From positions 9,892-73,891 of the forward strand of contig JBLIRR010000030.1 of the NCBI GenBank assembly GCA_049472395.1: 64,000 bases of DNA, read 5' to 3'. Under the pieces are notes generated by a model. The model had not been told where the DNA came from. It worked only from the letters and a program-made list of their open reading frames with translations, and did not search any database. Of this stretch, positions 53,224 through 63,199 are shown one piece after another. A program made the translations under genes and the position numbers. This DNA is from JBLIRR01 sp049472395 (GTDB taxonomy: Bacteria > SZUA-182 > DTGQ01 > JBLIRR01). Positions within the stretch are counted from its first letter, which is position 1. Every line of letters begins with the position of its first letter.

Positions 53224-54370
53224 GGATATGCAGAAAATTGGAGGAGGGTGCACGCATTTTTTAGGATTGGCCCGATGCTTACAGGACATGGGATTAACTT
53301 TGAAGATCCTTATCCCAGGATATCGCCCATATTCAGGGAAATTCTATGGACTACCGGTTTATCGAGTGCCAACTTTGAAAAAAGGCTATGCGGGCTACCT
53401 CCTCTTTGAACTTCTTTGCATCCCTTTTTTTACAGTGACTTGTATTTTCTTCCGACCTGATGTGATCTATGGTCGTATTGCATTGATCCACTGTTTTCCT
53501 CTAATTCTGGCAAAGATACTCGGAATCCCTTATATACTCGAGCAGAATGGTATTGCTGAAGAGGAATATAAGCTACGTGGATTCCCAAAATTCCTTAACA
53601 AACTTCTAGTTTATATCAATAAAATCAACCTATGCTTTGCTACTAAAATCCGGGTGGTTACTCCTGGCATTCAAGCTGGACTTATTTCACGCTATGGAGT
53701 CCCTTCCGAAAAGTGTTTTATTATCTCAAATGGAGCAGATACATCATTGTTTCGCCCCATACCTATTGAAAAAGCCCGTAAGCAGGTCTCGTTCGATAAA
53801 GATTTATTCTATATTGGATTTGTTGGATCATTTGCACCATGGCAGGGGCTCACGCAACTTTTGGAAGCATTTAGTCTTGTTCGACAGACATATGCTACTG
53901 GTATTAAAATCGTATTGGTTGGAGATGGTGAAGAGGAACTTAGACTTAGAGAACTAGTAATTGAAAAACAGCTCGCTAATTTGGTTGAGTTTAGAGGAAG
54001 AGTAGACCATGAACTCATACCTTATTACATTAATGCATTTGACTTGTGCTATATCCAAAAACAAGGGCTTTCATTTGGATTTTCACCACTTAAGCTTTAC
54101 GAATATATGGCATGCGGTAAATCTATTTTGGCAGGAGCTGTGCGAGGCATCAAAGAACCTGTTCAACAAGCTGGCTGCGGATACATCTTCAATCCTGAGG
54201 ACATTGATAACCTTGCAGACAATATCGTTAAAGCTTACAAAGAACGAACAAGTCTTGAAATGATTGGAAGACGCGGAAGGCATCTGTGTAATATAAACTA
54301 CAATTGGAAGGGGCTTGCTGAAAAGCTTGTACACATATTTCTTTATTTACAAAAGAAGGAAATTAGCTAG
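53198..54370 (+). CDS. GT4-family glycosyltransferase
   Basis: This 390-residue GT-B retaining glycosyltransferase has GGGCTHFLGLARCL near the N-terminus, FVGSFAPWQGL near 210, VLVGDGEEE near 245, and the donor-site segment FSPLKLYEYMACGKSILA (about 290-307) with the conserved glutamate pair. The ATG at 53198 has a perfect AGGAGG five bases upstream; the open frame from a TTG at 53183 is less likely. It overlaps the polymerase gene by 26 bases. Confidence 0.87.
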   Translation: MKILYYTTEDMQKIGGGCTHFLGLARCLQDMGLTLKILIPGYRPYSGKFYGLPVYRVPTLKKGYAGYLLFELLCIPFFTVTCIFFRPDVIYGRIALIHCFPLILAKILGIPYILEQNGIAEEEYKLRGFPKFLNKLLVYINKINLCFATKIRVVTPGIQAGLISRYGVPSEKCFIISNGADTSLFRPIPIEKARKQVSFDKDLFYIGFVGSFAPWQGLTQLLEAFSLVRQTYATGIKIVLVGDGEEELRLRELVIEKQLANLVEFRGRVDHELIPYYINAFDLCYIQKQGLSFGFSPLKLYEYMACGKSILAGAVRGIKEPVQQAGCGYIFNPEDIDNLADNIVKAYKERTSLEMIGRRGRHLCNINYNWKGLAEKLVHIFLYLQKKEIS

Positions 54371-54385
54371 TTGAAGAGCGATAAA

Positions 54386-55549
54386 ATGAAAATTGCTCTT
54401 GTGGGCCCTACCGACAGATCAATTTGGGCATTCCGCCGTGGATTAATTCGGGCATTATGTGAACGCGGTCACAATGTATACGTGTTATGTCCTAGTGGTG
54501 ACTATGTCAATCAAATAGAAAGATTGGGTGCTATACATATAGCAGTCAAGATCACAAGGTTCATGGACCCATTGCTTGATTTAAAATACCTCGCGACACT
54601 TTGCAGGGTATTCAGCCGCGAACGATTTCATCTCGTTCACAATTTTACCATTAAGCCAAATGTATTTGGCGCGATTGCCGCCCGTCTTGTGGGTGTGCCT
54701 CGAGTTTACGCCCTGATAGAAGGACTGGGTTTCGGCTACCCTGAGGGATTTGGTTTGAAGCCGTGGATTTCCAGACGCATCCTGTTGACATTGTACCGAA
54801 TATGCTGCCTGTTGAGCACAAGAGTCTGGTTTATCAATCTGGATGATATGCGCCTATTCTTATCTCGTAAAGTGATAAGCAAGAAAAAGACAGTCTTCAT
54901 TAGAAGCGTTGGTGTCAATATTGAAGAGTATTCGCCAAGTTCTGTGGTACAAAAATATGTGGAGAACCTGCGAGGCGAGTTTGGAGATACTACTGAAAGG
55001 ATATTGTATGTCACCATGGTTGGTAGAATGATATGGCCGAAAGGGGTAAGGGAATTCGTTGATGCAGCAAGAGAGCTGGAGGTAACTCACATCAATGTAA
55101 AATTTCTTCTTGTGGGGGAAATACAAGAAGGTAGCCCACAATCTGTACCTCGCGAGTATCTCAGAACCCAGGTGCCTTCCAATTTTTTATGGCTGGATTT
55201 TCGGCACGATGTGAAGGAGATACTTGCTTTGTCGGATATAGTCGTTCTGCCTTCGTACTATCGTGAAGGAGTTCCCCGATGTTTACTGGAAGCTATGGCC
55301 ATGAGGAAACCAATTGTGGCTGTGAACTCCGTCGGAAACAGAGAATTGATCGTGCATGGAGAAAATGGGTACCTCGTTCCGATGAAAAATTCTAAAGCAT
55401 TGGCATCTGCCATTCAGCGATTAATAGACGACCCAAAGAAGCGGTCTAAGTTTGGAGAGTACGGCCGTTCTTGGGTTGAAAAAGAATTTGATGAACGGAT
55501 TATTGTTGATTTAGTTCTTAAAAAACTATATAGTATGGAAACCGTTTAA
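54386..55549 (+). CDS. GT4-family glycosyltransferase
   Basis: This GT-B protein of about 387 residues has an N-terminal acceptor half (LVGPTDRSIWAFRRGLIRAL) and FHLVHNFTIKPN near 85, a segment shared with HexNAc transferases that act on polyprenyl-linked sugars. The C-terminal donor site is YYREGVPRCLLEAMAMRKP (about 290-308) with the E-x7-E glutamates. The start could be a TTG at 54371, right behind the previous stop, or the ATG at 54386 chosen here. Confidence 0.86.
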   Translation: MKIALVGPTDRSIWAFRRGLIRALCERGHNVYVLCPSGDYVNQIERLGAIHIAVKITRFMDPLLDLKYLATLCRVFSRERFHLVHNFTIKPNVFGAIAARLVGVPRVYALIEGLGFGYPEGFGLKPWISRRILLTLYRICCLLSTRVWFINLDDMRLFLSRKVISKKKTVFIRSVGVNIEEYSPSSVVQKYVENLRGEFGDTTERILYVTMVGRMIWPKGVREFVDAARELEVTHINVKFLLVGEIQEGSPQSVPREYLRTQVPSNFLWLDFRHDVKEILALSDIVVLPSYYREGVPRCLLEAMAMRKPIVAVNSVGNRELIVHGENGYLVPMKNSKALASAIQRLIDDPKKRSKFGEYGRSWVEKEFDERIIVDLVLKKLYSMETV

Positions 55550-55719
55550 AGTTATGCGGAATAAGAAGATAATAGTCAAATGTAACATCTGCTTAATATT
55601 TACACTATAGTTATCTTCATATGATTTGATACTAAAATATTGACAAACCCTCATTAAAATGATAATCTATTTTTGGTAATAAAATAGATGGTTTAAATAT
55701 TCATATTACTGAGAGGATC

Positions 55720-56987
55720 ATGTCATATCAAGGCAAAGAGCTTACTACTGACATGAAGGAATTTGTCGTAAATCAAAAACTGCATTTCAACGAGGAAAAA
55801 AAAGTAGGTAAATTTGTATCAACAAGGAATGTAACAAAAAGAGTATCAGATGCACTGGGGATTGATGAAGCCATTGTTAAAAGAATAATGGCAGCCCATA
55901 ATAAACAAGGGAAAGAGCAGGAGCATACGTTAGAAATAAAAGAACGAGGGAAACCACCTTATCGGTTGTCAATCAACTTACAGCCAGTAATTCGAGAATT
56001 CATTCGTCAAAAGAATTTGAAGGGAGAAAAAATCAGAGTAGAGCAGATTCGAGAGTATCTTTTAGAAAAGCACTCTGTTGATATTCCGATGTCCACCTTT
56101 CTAAGATCTCTAGATCGTTTAGGTTTTACATATGGTATATGTAAGTGACGTACAACTCTCAAAGAACAGGATTATGTTTCAGGCAAGACGACGTTATCTT
56201 AGACGGAAAATAGCAAATCGAAATCCTGACGGATCATTGAAACGACCGGAAGTTTATTTAGATGAAACGTACATCAATAAAAATCATTAAAATCAGTTTA
56301 CATGGTATCTTGACGAAGATGGGCCATGGGTAAATAAACCTTCTGGAAAAGTACCATGCTTGATCATAGGTCATGCAATTACCAAAGAGGGATGGATTAA
56401 TAACGCTCAATTAATTTTTAATGCGAAGAAGCGAACAGGAGATTATCATGGGAAAATGAATTGGGGAAATTTTTCATATTGGTTTGAGAATCAATTATTG
56501 CCAATTATGCCAGAAAATTCTCTCGTTATAATGGATAATGCCCTCTATCATAATGTTTTTGCTGAAGACTCATTTCCAACTCCAAGAACTCGTAAGGAAG
56601 AGCTTTGTGCTTGGTTAGAGAGAAATAGCATCCCTTGGACTGAAGATATGCTCAAGCCCGAGCTTTATGAACTTGGCAAAAGGTTCACACCGATACCGGA
56701 ATACAAACTTGATCAAATAGCCAAAGCATTAGGGCATAGTGTCTTACGTACTCCTCAGTATCATCCTGAACTTCAGCCTATCGAAACATGTTGGGGAATA
56801 GTTAAAAATTACATGGCTGACCATTGCGATTTTACAATGAAAAATTTTCGCGAGCAATTACCATTCGGACTGGCAAGAGTAAAACCCACAACATGCAAAA
56901 ACCTCTATTGCTGACGTGGCAAAGCAAGTAGAAAAATATTGGATCGAAGACAATAAGCTTTTTCAGGAAATTAACGAAGATTGCTAA
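55720..56987 (+). pseudogene. IS630-family transposase, decayed
   Basis: The first frame (55720-56148) encodes the helix-turn-helix region. After a shift near 56145, the DDE domain begins with VYLDETYINKNH and is broken by TAA at 56287. It continues through LVIMDNALYHN (second Asp) and QPIETCWGIVKNY (Glu), and a second shift near 56895 moves the tail (VEKYWIEDNKLF) to a stop at 56985-56987. All three catalytic residues can still be read. A TTGACA at 55640 with GATAAT at 55661 may be its old promoter. Its right end runs into the next aminotransferase gene. Confidence 0.85.
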
Positions 56988-58120
56988 AGAATATACTTAA
57001 TAATAGTATCAAGTCATATCAGGGCTGCTATAATTTTTGTTTTTTTCGTGGCCGAGTTGCTCTTTATGCAATATTACGTGCTTTGGCTATCGGCAAAGGT
57101 GATGAAATTGCTTTGCAAGCATTCACATGTCTTGCTGTTCCTGAAGCTATTATGGCTTCTGGAGCAAAACCTCTTTACATAGATTTACAAAAAAACAATG
57201 TAAATATGGATCCAAACAATTTATCAAAAAAAATAACAAGGAATACCAGAGCTATTATTGTTCAACATACTTATGGGATTCCAGCAGAAATGGATCGAAT
57301 TATTCATGTGGCCAATAAGGCTAATATATCTCTAATTGAAGATTGTTGTCACACTATTTATTCGACTTTTCATAAACAGAGTATAGGAACATTTGGATGT
57401 GCAAGTTTTTACTCCTATGAATGGGGGAAACCAATTGTTGTAGGCATTGGAGGAAGTGCAAAAATCAATAGTTCCAATCTTGCAGCTAAAATTAGTGAGG
57501 ACTATAAAAATTTTATTTTTCCAAAAACCAGCCGTATATTGCGATTAAAACTTCAATATATCGCATATAGTATCCTATTTCGCCCAAGATTTTATTGGCA
57601 GATGCGTTCTTTCTATAACTGGTTAGGAAAACATGGTATTGCAGAAAGTAATTATAATCCAATTAAGCAAGAAGGGCTTTTATCTAAAGATTTTTCATTG
57701 CGTATGTCAGCCTATCATAAAAAACTTTTGAAAAAAAAACTTCTTAGACTCTCGAATATTACTGAAAAGAGTAAAAATATAGCCTTCCAATATAGAAATA
57801 AGATTTTTTCTTTACCCGTTTCGCACATTCCTGCATCTAATGATATTGATATAATATATGCGCGATATCCTTTATTGGCTATAAATAAGCATGCAATTCT
57901 TAATGCCGCTCATAAAGCGAATGTCGAGTTAGCAGATTGGTATGCTACTCCAATTCATCCCTTAAAAAGGGATGATTGGAATAAAGTAGGATATCAAGAA
58001 GGAGAATGTCCAAATGCAGAAAAACTGTCTAAGCAAATTGTCACCTTACCTACTCATGAAAAAGTTTCCCAAAGAGATGTTGACCGAACAATTGATTTTT
58101 TAAATAATTTGTCTCTATGA
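56981..58120 (+). CDS. DegT/DnrJ/EryC1-family aminotransferase, short N-terminus
   Basis: This 379-residue protein has a PLP lysine at K150 (YEWGKPIVVGIGG), D121 (LIEDCCH) and RGRVALYAIL near 24. Full-length relatives normally have some 30 more residues ahead of that motif. The only start is a TTG inside the last codons of the transposase remnant, so the insertion has probably removed the true 5' end. The enzyme may be inactive or may use the improvised start. It is coupled (ATGA) to a GNAT gene. Confidence 0.75.
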   Translation: MLKNILNNSIKSYQGCYNFCFFRGRVALYAILRALAIGKGDEIALQAFTCLAVPEAIMASGAKPLYIDLQKNNVNMDPNNLSKKITRNTRAIIVQHTYGIPAEMDRIIHVANKANISLIEDCCHTIYSTFHKQSIGTFGCASFYSYEWGKPIVVGIGGSAKINSSNLAAKISEDYKNFIFPKTSRILRLKLQYIAYSILFRPRFYWQMRSFYNWLGKHGIAESNYNPIKQEGLLSKDFSLRMSAYHKKLLKKKLLRLSNITEKSKNIAFQYRNKIFSLPVSHIPASNDIDIIYARYPLLAINKHAILNAAHKANVELADWYATPIHPLKRDDWNKVGYQEGECPNAEKLSKQIVTLPTHEKVSQRDVDRTIDFLNNLSL

Positions 58121-58737
58121 GAAAGGCATTCAAAATCATCAAACTAAATCAGAAATCCCCTAATTATTATTTTAATAATATTGCAAAAATACATAAAAAT
58201 GAGATTGACAGTGGTTTTTTATCCACTTTTGGTATACAATTTTTATGCCGACTATACAAAAGTATTGCTTCTTCAAAGTATTCATTTGTCTTTGCTGCCA
58301 TTTATGAAGATGAACTAATTGGTTTTATTTGTGGTTCAACAAATACTAAAATGGTTTATTTATATTTTATTCTGAATAATGGATTTGCAATTATACCTGT
58401 ACTTTTAAAAAAATTTATGAAACCTAAATGGATTTGGCGTATATTAGAAACGTTTGTATACCCAAATCGAAAAGATATTGTGGCTCTTCCAAAGAGCGAA
58501 ATCCTGAATTTTTGTGTACGAAATAAATTTCAGGGAAAAGGTGTTGGACAGCAACTATTTCAATTTATGATTGATGAATTTCATAATCGCAATATTAATA
58601 ATTTTAAAATAATAACAGGAGCAACTCAGATTAAAGCACAGCGCTTTTATCACCAAATGGGTGCTCGATTAGTTTCAGGCATTGAGGTTCATAGGGGTAT
58701 ACAGTCTTTATTATATGTATACAGATGTATCAATTAA
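58117..58737 (+). CDS. GNAT-family N-acetyltransferase
   Basis: This 206-residue GNAT protein has VRNKFQGKGVGQQLFQFM (about 134-151) as acetyl-CoA loop and TQIKAQRFYHQMGARLV as the C-terminal fold signature. Its start overlaps the aminotransferase stop. An aminotransferase-acetyltransferase pair followed by a phosphoglycosyl transferase is the order seen in bacillosamine-type synthesis (PglE, PglD, PglC), although this acetyltransferase is of the GNAT rather than the hexapeptide type. Confidence 0.83.
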   Translation: MRKAFKIIKLNQKSPNYYFNNIAKIHKNEIDSGFLSTFGIQFLCRLYKSIASSKYSFVFAAIYEDELIGFICGSTNTKMVYLYFILNNGFAIIPVLLKKFMKPKWIWRILETFVYPNRKDIVALPKSEILNFCVRNKFQGKGVGQQLFQFMIDEFHNRNINNFKIITGATQIKAQRFYHQMGARLVSGIEVHRGIQSLLYVYRCIN

Positions 58738-58787
58738 ACTAAGATTTATTAGTTTAAATAAGAATATTTCATAATGAGGAGGAATAA

Positions 58788-59408
58788 TTGAAGCCTATAA
58801 AGAATAATTTCTTGAAAAGGATTTTTGACATAATAGGTTCTTCTTTTGGACTTATAGTTATGGGTCCTATCATGATTTTTTTAGCTATATTAATGAAACT
58901 TAATTCACCCGGACCTGTATTTTATCGTGGAGTACGTGTTGGTAAAAATGGAGTTCTATTTAAAATTTTCAAGTTTAGGACAATGGTAGTGGATGCAGAA
59001 AAAATTGGAGGGCCATCTACATCGGATGATGATCCGAGAATTACAAAGATTGGAAAATTTATCAGAGACTATAAACTGGATGAGTTACCTCAGCTAATTA
59101 ATGTTTTTAAAGGTGAAATGAGTATAGTAGGCCCCAGGCCCGAAGTTCCAATGGAAGTCGAAACATATACTAAAGAAGAAAAAAAGATATTATTAGTTCG
59201 ACCAGGTATCACTGATTGGGCATCGCTTACTTTTCATAATGAAGGAGAGATCTTAAAGGGCAGTTCGGACCCTCATGAAACGTATAGGATAAGGATTAGA
59301 CCAGAGAAATTGAGATTAGCCTTAAAATATGTTAATGAGAATTCTCTTTTAATTGATTTTAAAATAATTTTTAGGACACTTATGATACTTGTTGAAACAA
59401 GGTTATAA
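58788..59408 (+). CDS. Monotopic phosphoglycosyl transferase (PglC/WcaJ-type)
   Basis: This 206-residue bacterial sugar transferase has one N-terminal re-entrant helix (about 14-38), RVGKNGVLFKIFKFRTM near 50-66, KLDELPQLINVFKGEMSIVGPRPE (about 96-119, with the catalytic Asp-Glu pair) and RPGITDWASLTF. It transfers a phospho-sugar from UDP to polyprenyl phosphate. Translation starts at a TTG with a strong GAGGAGGA upstream. It is unrelated in fold to the WecA-like enzyme at 43137. Confidence 0.9.
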   Translation: MKPIKNNFLKRIFDIIGSSFGLIVMGPIMIFLAILMKLNSPGPVFYRGVRVGKNGVLFKIFKFRTMVVDAEKIGGPSTSDDDPRITKIGKFIRDYKLDELPQLINVFKGEMSIVGPRPEVPMEVETYTKEEKKILLVRPGITDWASLTFHNEGEILKGSSDPHETYRIRIRPEKLRLALKYVNENSLLIDFKIIFRTLMILVETRL

Positions 59409-59421
59409 AAGGCTTTTGCTC

Positions 59422-60240
59422 ATGGAATTAAAGGATGATTTTTTATATTATGAAAAAATTGCTCATAAGATACGAAAGCATATATTAGAAATAATTTATA
59501 AAACAAGAAGTCCACATATTGGTCCATGTTTTTCAATTGTAGAGATCTTAGTAGCATTATATTTTAAGTTCTTAAAAATTTCTTCAGAAAAACCTTTTGA
59601 CGTTGAGAGGGATAGATTTATTTTGAGCAAGGGACACGGTTGCCCAGCTCTATATGCAGTTTTATTTGAAAAAGGATATATAAGCAAAGAAGATATTGAA
59701 GGTTTTGCAGTAAATAATGGAGTTCTCGAACAACATCCGAGTATTGATTTGAGCCGTGGTATTGAGGTTTCTACAGGCTCATTAGGACATGGGCTTTCTA
59801 TTGGGATAGGTATGGCACTTGCCGGCAAAACTGATCGTAAAAATTACAGGATTTATGTTTTATTAAGTGATGGAGAATTAAATGAAGGTTCTGTATGGGA
59901 AGCAATTATGTTTGCAGGTCATCATAAATTTAGTAATTTAGTGGCCTGTATAGATTATAATAAAATTCAAGCATTAGGATATACAAAAGATATTATAGAC
60001 TTAGAACCTTTTAGTGAGAAATGGAAAAGTTTTGGCTGGACTGTACAAGAAGTTAATGGCCATAGTTTTGAACAGATTTTTAAGGCTTTAAATTCATTAT
60101 CATCTAAAAATCCTAATGTAATCATCCTTCATACAGTAAAAGGAAAAGGCGTATCATTTATGGAAAATCAATTGTTATGGCATTATAGGGCACCTAATGA
60201 AAAAGAATATGACCTTGCTTTAAGGGAATTATTTTCATGA
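59422..60240 (+). CDS. Transketolase-like protein, N-terminal half (pair 2)
   Basis: This 272-residue thiamine-binding half has RSPHIGPCFSIVEILVALYF, RFILSKGHGCPALYA, LSDGELNEGSVWEA followed by CIDYNKIQALG as the TPP/Mg motif, and HTVKGKGVSFME. The second N of the usual NN is lysine. A frame also opens at a TTG at 59389 inside the previous gene; the ATG at 59422 is preferred. It is parallel to the pair at 33254-34961 but clearly diverged. The C-half overlaps by four bases. Confidence 0.84.
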   Translation: MELKDDFLYYEKIAHKIRKHILEIIYKTRSPHIGPCFSIVEILVALYFKFLKISSEKPFDVERDRFILSKGHGCPALYAVLFEKGYISKEDIEGFAVNNGVLEQHPSIDLSRGIEVSTGSLGHGLSIGIGMALAGKTDRKNYRIYVLLSDGELNEGSVWEAIMFAGHHKFSNLVACIDYNKIQALGYTKDIIDLEPFSEKWKSFGWTVQEVNGHSFEQIFKALNSLSSKNPNVIILHTVKGKGVSFMENQLLWHYRAPNEKEYDLALRELFS

Positions 60241-61175
60241 GGTCGGCATTTTTTAATGTCCTTGAGGAATTGTCTAAAAAAGATAAGGAATTCTTTATTC
60301 TTACTGCTGATCTAGGTTTTAAATTATTCAATAATTTTAGAATTAACTGCAATGATAGATTTTATGATATTGGTGTTGCAGAAGCTAATATGATAAGTAT
60401 AGCAGCCGGTTTATCTTTTTGCGGCAAGCTTGTTTATTGTTATTCTATTATTCCTTTTTTAATAATGCGGGCTTATGAGCAAATCAGGATTGATGTGGCC
60501 TATAATAATTTGAATGTTAAACTTATTGGCGTTGGGGGTGGTTTTACTTATGGATTAGAGGGTTTTACCCATTTTGGATTAGAGGATTTAACATTAATGA
60601 GGTCTTTGCCAAATATGACTATTGTTGTTCCTGCTGATCCAAATGAGGCTAAATCTTTAGCAAAAGTTTCGTCAGAATATAAAGGCCCAATGTATATAAG
60701 ACTTGGAAGAACAGGTACTCCGGAAATTTACAAGAAAATTCAAGACATAAAGATTGGTAAGGCAGTAATATTAAATGAAGGTAAACATTTGGCTATCTTT
60801 GCAATTGGTAATATGGTTTATATAGGAAAACAAGTAATTGATAAGTTGGCCCAAAAAGGTATCGATGCGACTTTAATAAATATGCATACTTTAAAACCCC
60901 TAGATTCTAAAACTATTTTAGAGATCGCTTCAACACATAATGTGATATTTTCTATGGAAGAACATAACATTAATGGTGGATTAGGGAGTGCAATTGCGGA
61001 GGTTTTAATAGAGAATGGGTATAAAGGTTTATTTAGAAGGATTGGAATTGATGGATTGAAAAAAATTGTTGGTAATGCAGATTTCCTGCGAGAAAAACAT
61101 GGATTAACGTTTGATGAAATTTATAAAAAGATTTTAAACTCAATGAGGAAAGAGAACTATGAATTGGAAGCTTAG
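60237..61175 (+). CDS. Transketolase-like protein, C-terminal half (pair 2)
   Basis: This 312-residue protein has FYDIGVAEANMISIAAGLSF (about 42-61), with the activating glutamate, and the domain pattern of the transketolase C-half. Its ATG overlaps the N-half stop, and its own end overlaps the following aminotransferase gene by 17 bases. That coupling suggests that the ketol product becomes the substrate for amination. Confidence 0.83.
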   Translation: MRSAFFNVLEELSKKDKEFFILTADLGFKLFNNFRINCNDRFYDIGVAEANMISIAAGLSFCGKLVYCYSIIPFLIMRAYEQIRIDVAYNNLNVKLIGVGGGFTYGLEGFTHFGLEDLTLMRSLPNMTIVVPADPNEAKSLAKVSSEYKGPMYIRLGRTGTPEIYKKIQDIKIGKAVILNEGKHLAIFAIGNMVYIGKQVIDKLAQKGIDATLINMHTLKPLDSKTILEIASTHNVIFSMEEHNINGGLGSAIAEVLIENGYKGLFRRIGIDGLKKIVGNADFLREKHGLTFDEIYKKILNSMRKENYELEA

Positions 61176-62268
61176 GTTTTTTAATTATCCATTACAATTT
61201 AAAATATATGAAGAAAAGTATATGGAGATAATAAAGGAAACTTTATCAAAAGGTGCGTATATTCTTTGTGAGGATTTAAAAAGATTCGAAGAAAATTTCG
61301 CAAAATTTGTTGGCACAAAATATTCTGTTGGTGTTAGTAATTGTACTGATGCATTGATGTTAGCTCTTTATGCAGCTGGGATAGGTCCGGGAGATGAAGT
61401 AATTACTGTTTCCCATACTTTTGTAGCTACTATTGAAGTAATTAGGTTTTTAGGAGCAAAAGCTATTTTTGTTGATATTGCTGATGATCACAATATGAAT
61501 ATTAATCTTCTTGAATCTGCTATTAATTCAATGACAAAAGCTATTATCCCTGTTCATCTTAATGGGAGAATCTGCAATGGGATGGATATGCTTCTTAAAA
61601 TTGCAGAAAAACATGATCTTATAATCATTGAAGACACAGCCCAATCACTAGGGGCTACATATAAGGGAAAAGGGGCTGGATCATTTGGATTGGCAGGGTG
61701 TTTTAGCTTTTATCCTGCAAAACTATTAGGTGCATTTGGAGATGCAGGCGCAATAGTTACTAATGATAGGCAATTTGCTGATAAATTAAAAATGATAAGA
61801 AACCATGGTAGAGGACGAGACACAGATATAAACACTTGGGGACTCAATTGTAGGATGGATAATCTGCATGCAGCAATCCTTGATTATAAACTAACCCTTT
61901 TGCCTGAGTGGATAAGGGGACGTAGAAATATAGCTAAAAGGTATAATGATGGACTTTCTAGAATTGATGCATTAAGATTACCGCCAACCTCTGAAGATGG
62001 AGGTGAATTTTTTGATGTATTCCAAAATTATGAAATTGAGGCTGAGGATAGAGATGAATTAGTCCTGTATCTTAAAGATAATGGAATTGAAGTCATGCTC
62101 CCATGGGGCGGAAAGGGTGTGCATCAATTTGAAGCACTTAGCCTTAATCATTTTATTTTACCCAGAACTGAAGAATTTTTCAGAAAAGCCTTAATGCTTC
62201 CAATTTATCCGGAATTGGATGATGACAAAGTAAAATATACTATTCAGACAATAAAGAATTTTTATTAA
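61159..62268 (+). CDS. DegT/DnrJ/EryC1-family sugar aminotransferase
   Basis: This 369-residue PLP enzyme has SNCTDALMLALYAAGIGPGDEV, IIEDTAQSLGA with the acid, and FSFYPAKLLGAFGDAG with the PLP lysine, the variant loop of 3-keto sugar aminotransferases such as FdtB and QdtB rather than the TTGEGG loop of PseC. It is the last gene of the operon. Its pairing with a split transketolase hints at an unusual branched or chain-extended amino sugar. Confidence 0.87.
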   Translation: MNWKLRFFNYPLQFKIYEEKYMEIIKETLSKGAYILCEDLKRFEENFAKFVGTKYSVGVSNCTDALMLALYAAGIGPGDEVITVSHTFVATIEVIRFLGAKAIFVDIADDHNMNINLLESAINSMTKAIIPVHLNGRICNGMDMLLKIAEKHDLIIIEDTAQSLGATYKGKGAGSFGLAGCFSFYPAKLLGAFGDAGAIVTNDRQFADKLKMIRNHGRGRDTDINTWGLNCRMDNLHAAILDYKLTLLPEWIRGRRNIAKRYNDGLSRIDALRLPPTSEDGGEFFDVFQNYEIEAEDRDELVLYLKDNGIEVMLPWGGKGVHQFEALSLNHFILPRTEEFFRKALMLPIYPELDDDKVKYTIQTIKNFY

Positions 62269-62884
62269 TAATGTGGAAATTTAATAACACCAGCGTCCCT
62301 GAAATCAGACATCTCCAGTCGCTAATTTTTAATTCAATCCACAAAAAAGTAAAGAACGCATTTAATGATGTAAGCTATTCCCCATAGAGTATAGGAGGAC
62401 TCTGTGGGTAAGTCAACAGAAAATGGCACGCTTACTATCCGAGGGTGAGAAATAAGTGAACCAGATGTAACATTAGTGCGTCACATGATTTCGGAACAGC
62501 CGAATCGAAGCCGGTCCCATATACCGAGGATGTTATCACAAAACCCAGTAGATTTAATAAGTCAGAAGGCCAGAGTAATGGTTTGGTTGAGCATATGTAT
62601 ATTCTGTAGTAATCTGAGAATCAAGTGAGCGAAAATTTGAGATTAAGAAAAAAAGAGATGAAATCTTAGGGACAGATTGTGTTAAAAACAGCAAAAATCT
62701 CATTATCAAAGCGCACTAGCCATTCGTTTTAAATGAACCAATGATCAGAAGGTATAAAAAACGGTAAACGCAATAAGGCATGCTTCATTCACGTTTACGT
62801 TTAATGAATTTTAGGATGGAGATAATGCGAGAAGGAAGACGCATTTTCTTTTTAACAGCAGGATCGTAAGAGGTGCAGGATTTT
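62269..62884. other. Non-coding stretch, no gene recognised
   Basis: This 616-bp region has only very short frames on both strands. No tRNA, CRISPR or terminator was seen. The right part may include the outer end of the decayed transposase that follows. Confidence 0.4.
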
Positions 62885-63165
62885 CTCATAAGGAGGGTAG
62901 CTCTTACACACAAAAGAGAAAGGGCGTTTAAGGAGCAAGACAATACCAGCTATTTGTGCGAGGATATTGACCCGTGTGCGATTAAGGACTCTGAGTCTAT
63001 CGAGGATTCTTAAATTTTCTTTAAGGGTGCTATTTGCTCGTTTAGGAAGCAGAACGAAGCTTTTTAATTTCTATATAACGTTTCGAACCTCGTGGAATTT
63101 TATTGATCAGACGAGGATGATCTTTGACATACTATGCTTTATAAAACCTGTTTGATTTTTTACGT
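62885..63165 (-). pseudogene. Decayed transposase fragment, copy A
   Basis: Base-level similarity to 63470-63740 is clear over about 270 bases, for example AAAAGAGAAAG..CGTTTAAGGAG, ATCGAGGATTCTT and GAGGATGATCTTTGA. The fragment has lost its reading frame through many stops. It represents the C-terminal part of the same transposase type as copy B. Confidence 0.65.
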
Positions 63166-63199
63166 AAGGGTGAGGTAATTTAATAAGTCATGCGGCTAA

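Noticed and set aside
62340..62650. Possible group II intron or structured RNA
   Set aside because: The stretch with GTGCG and GAAGCCGG-like words recalled an intron 5' domain, but the conserved boundary and domain V sequences are absent and no reverse transcriptase follows.
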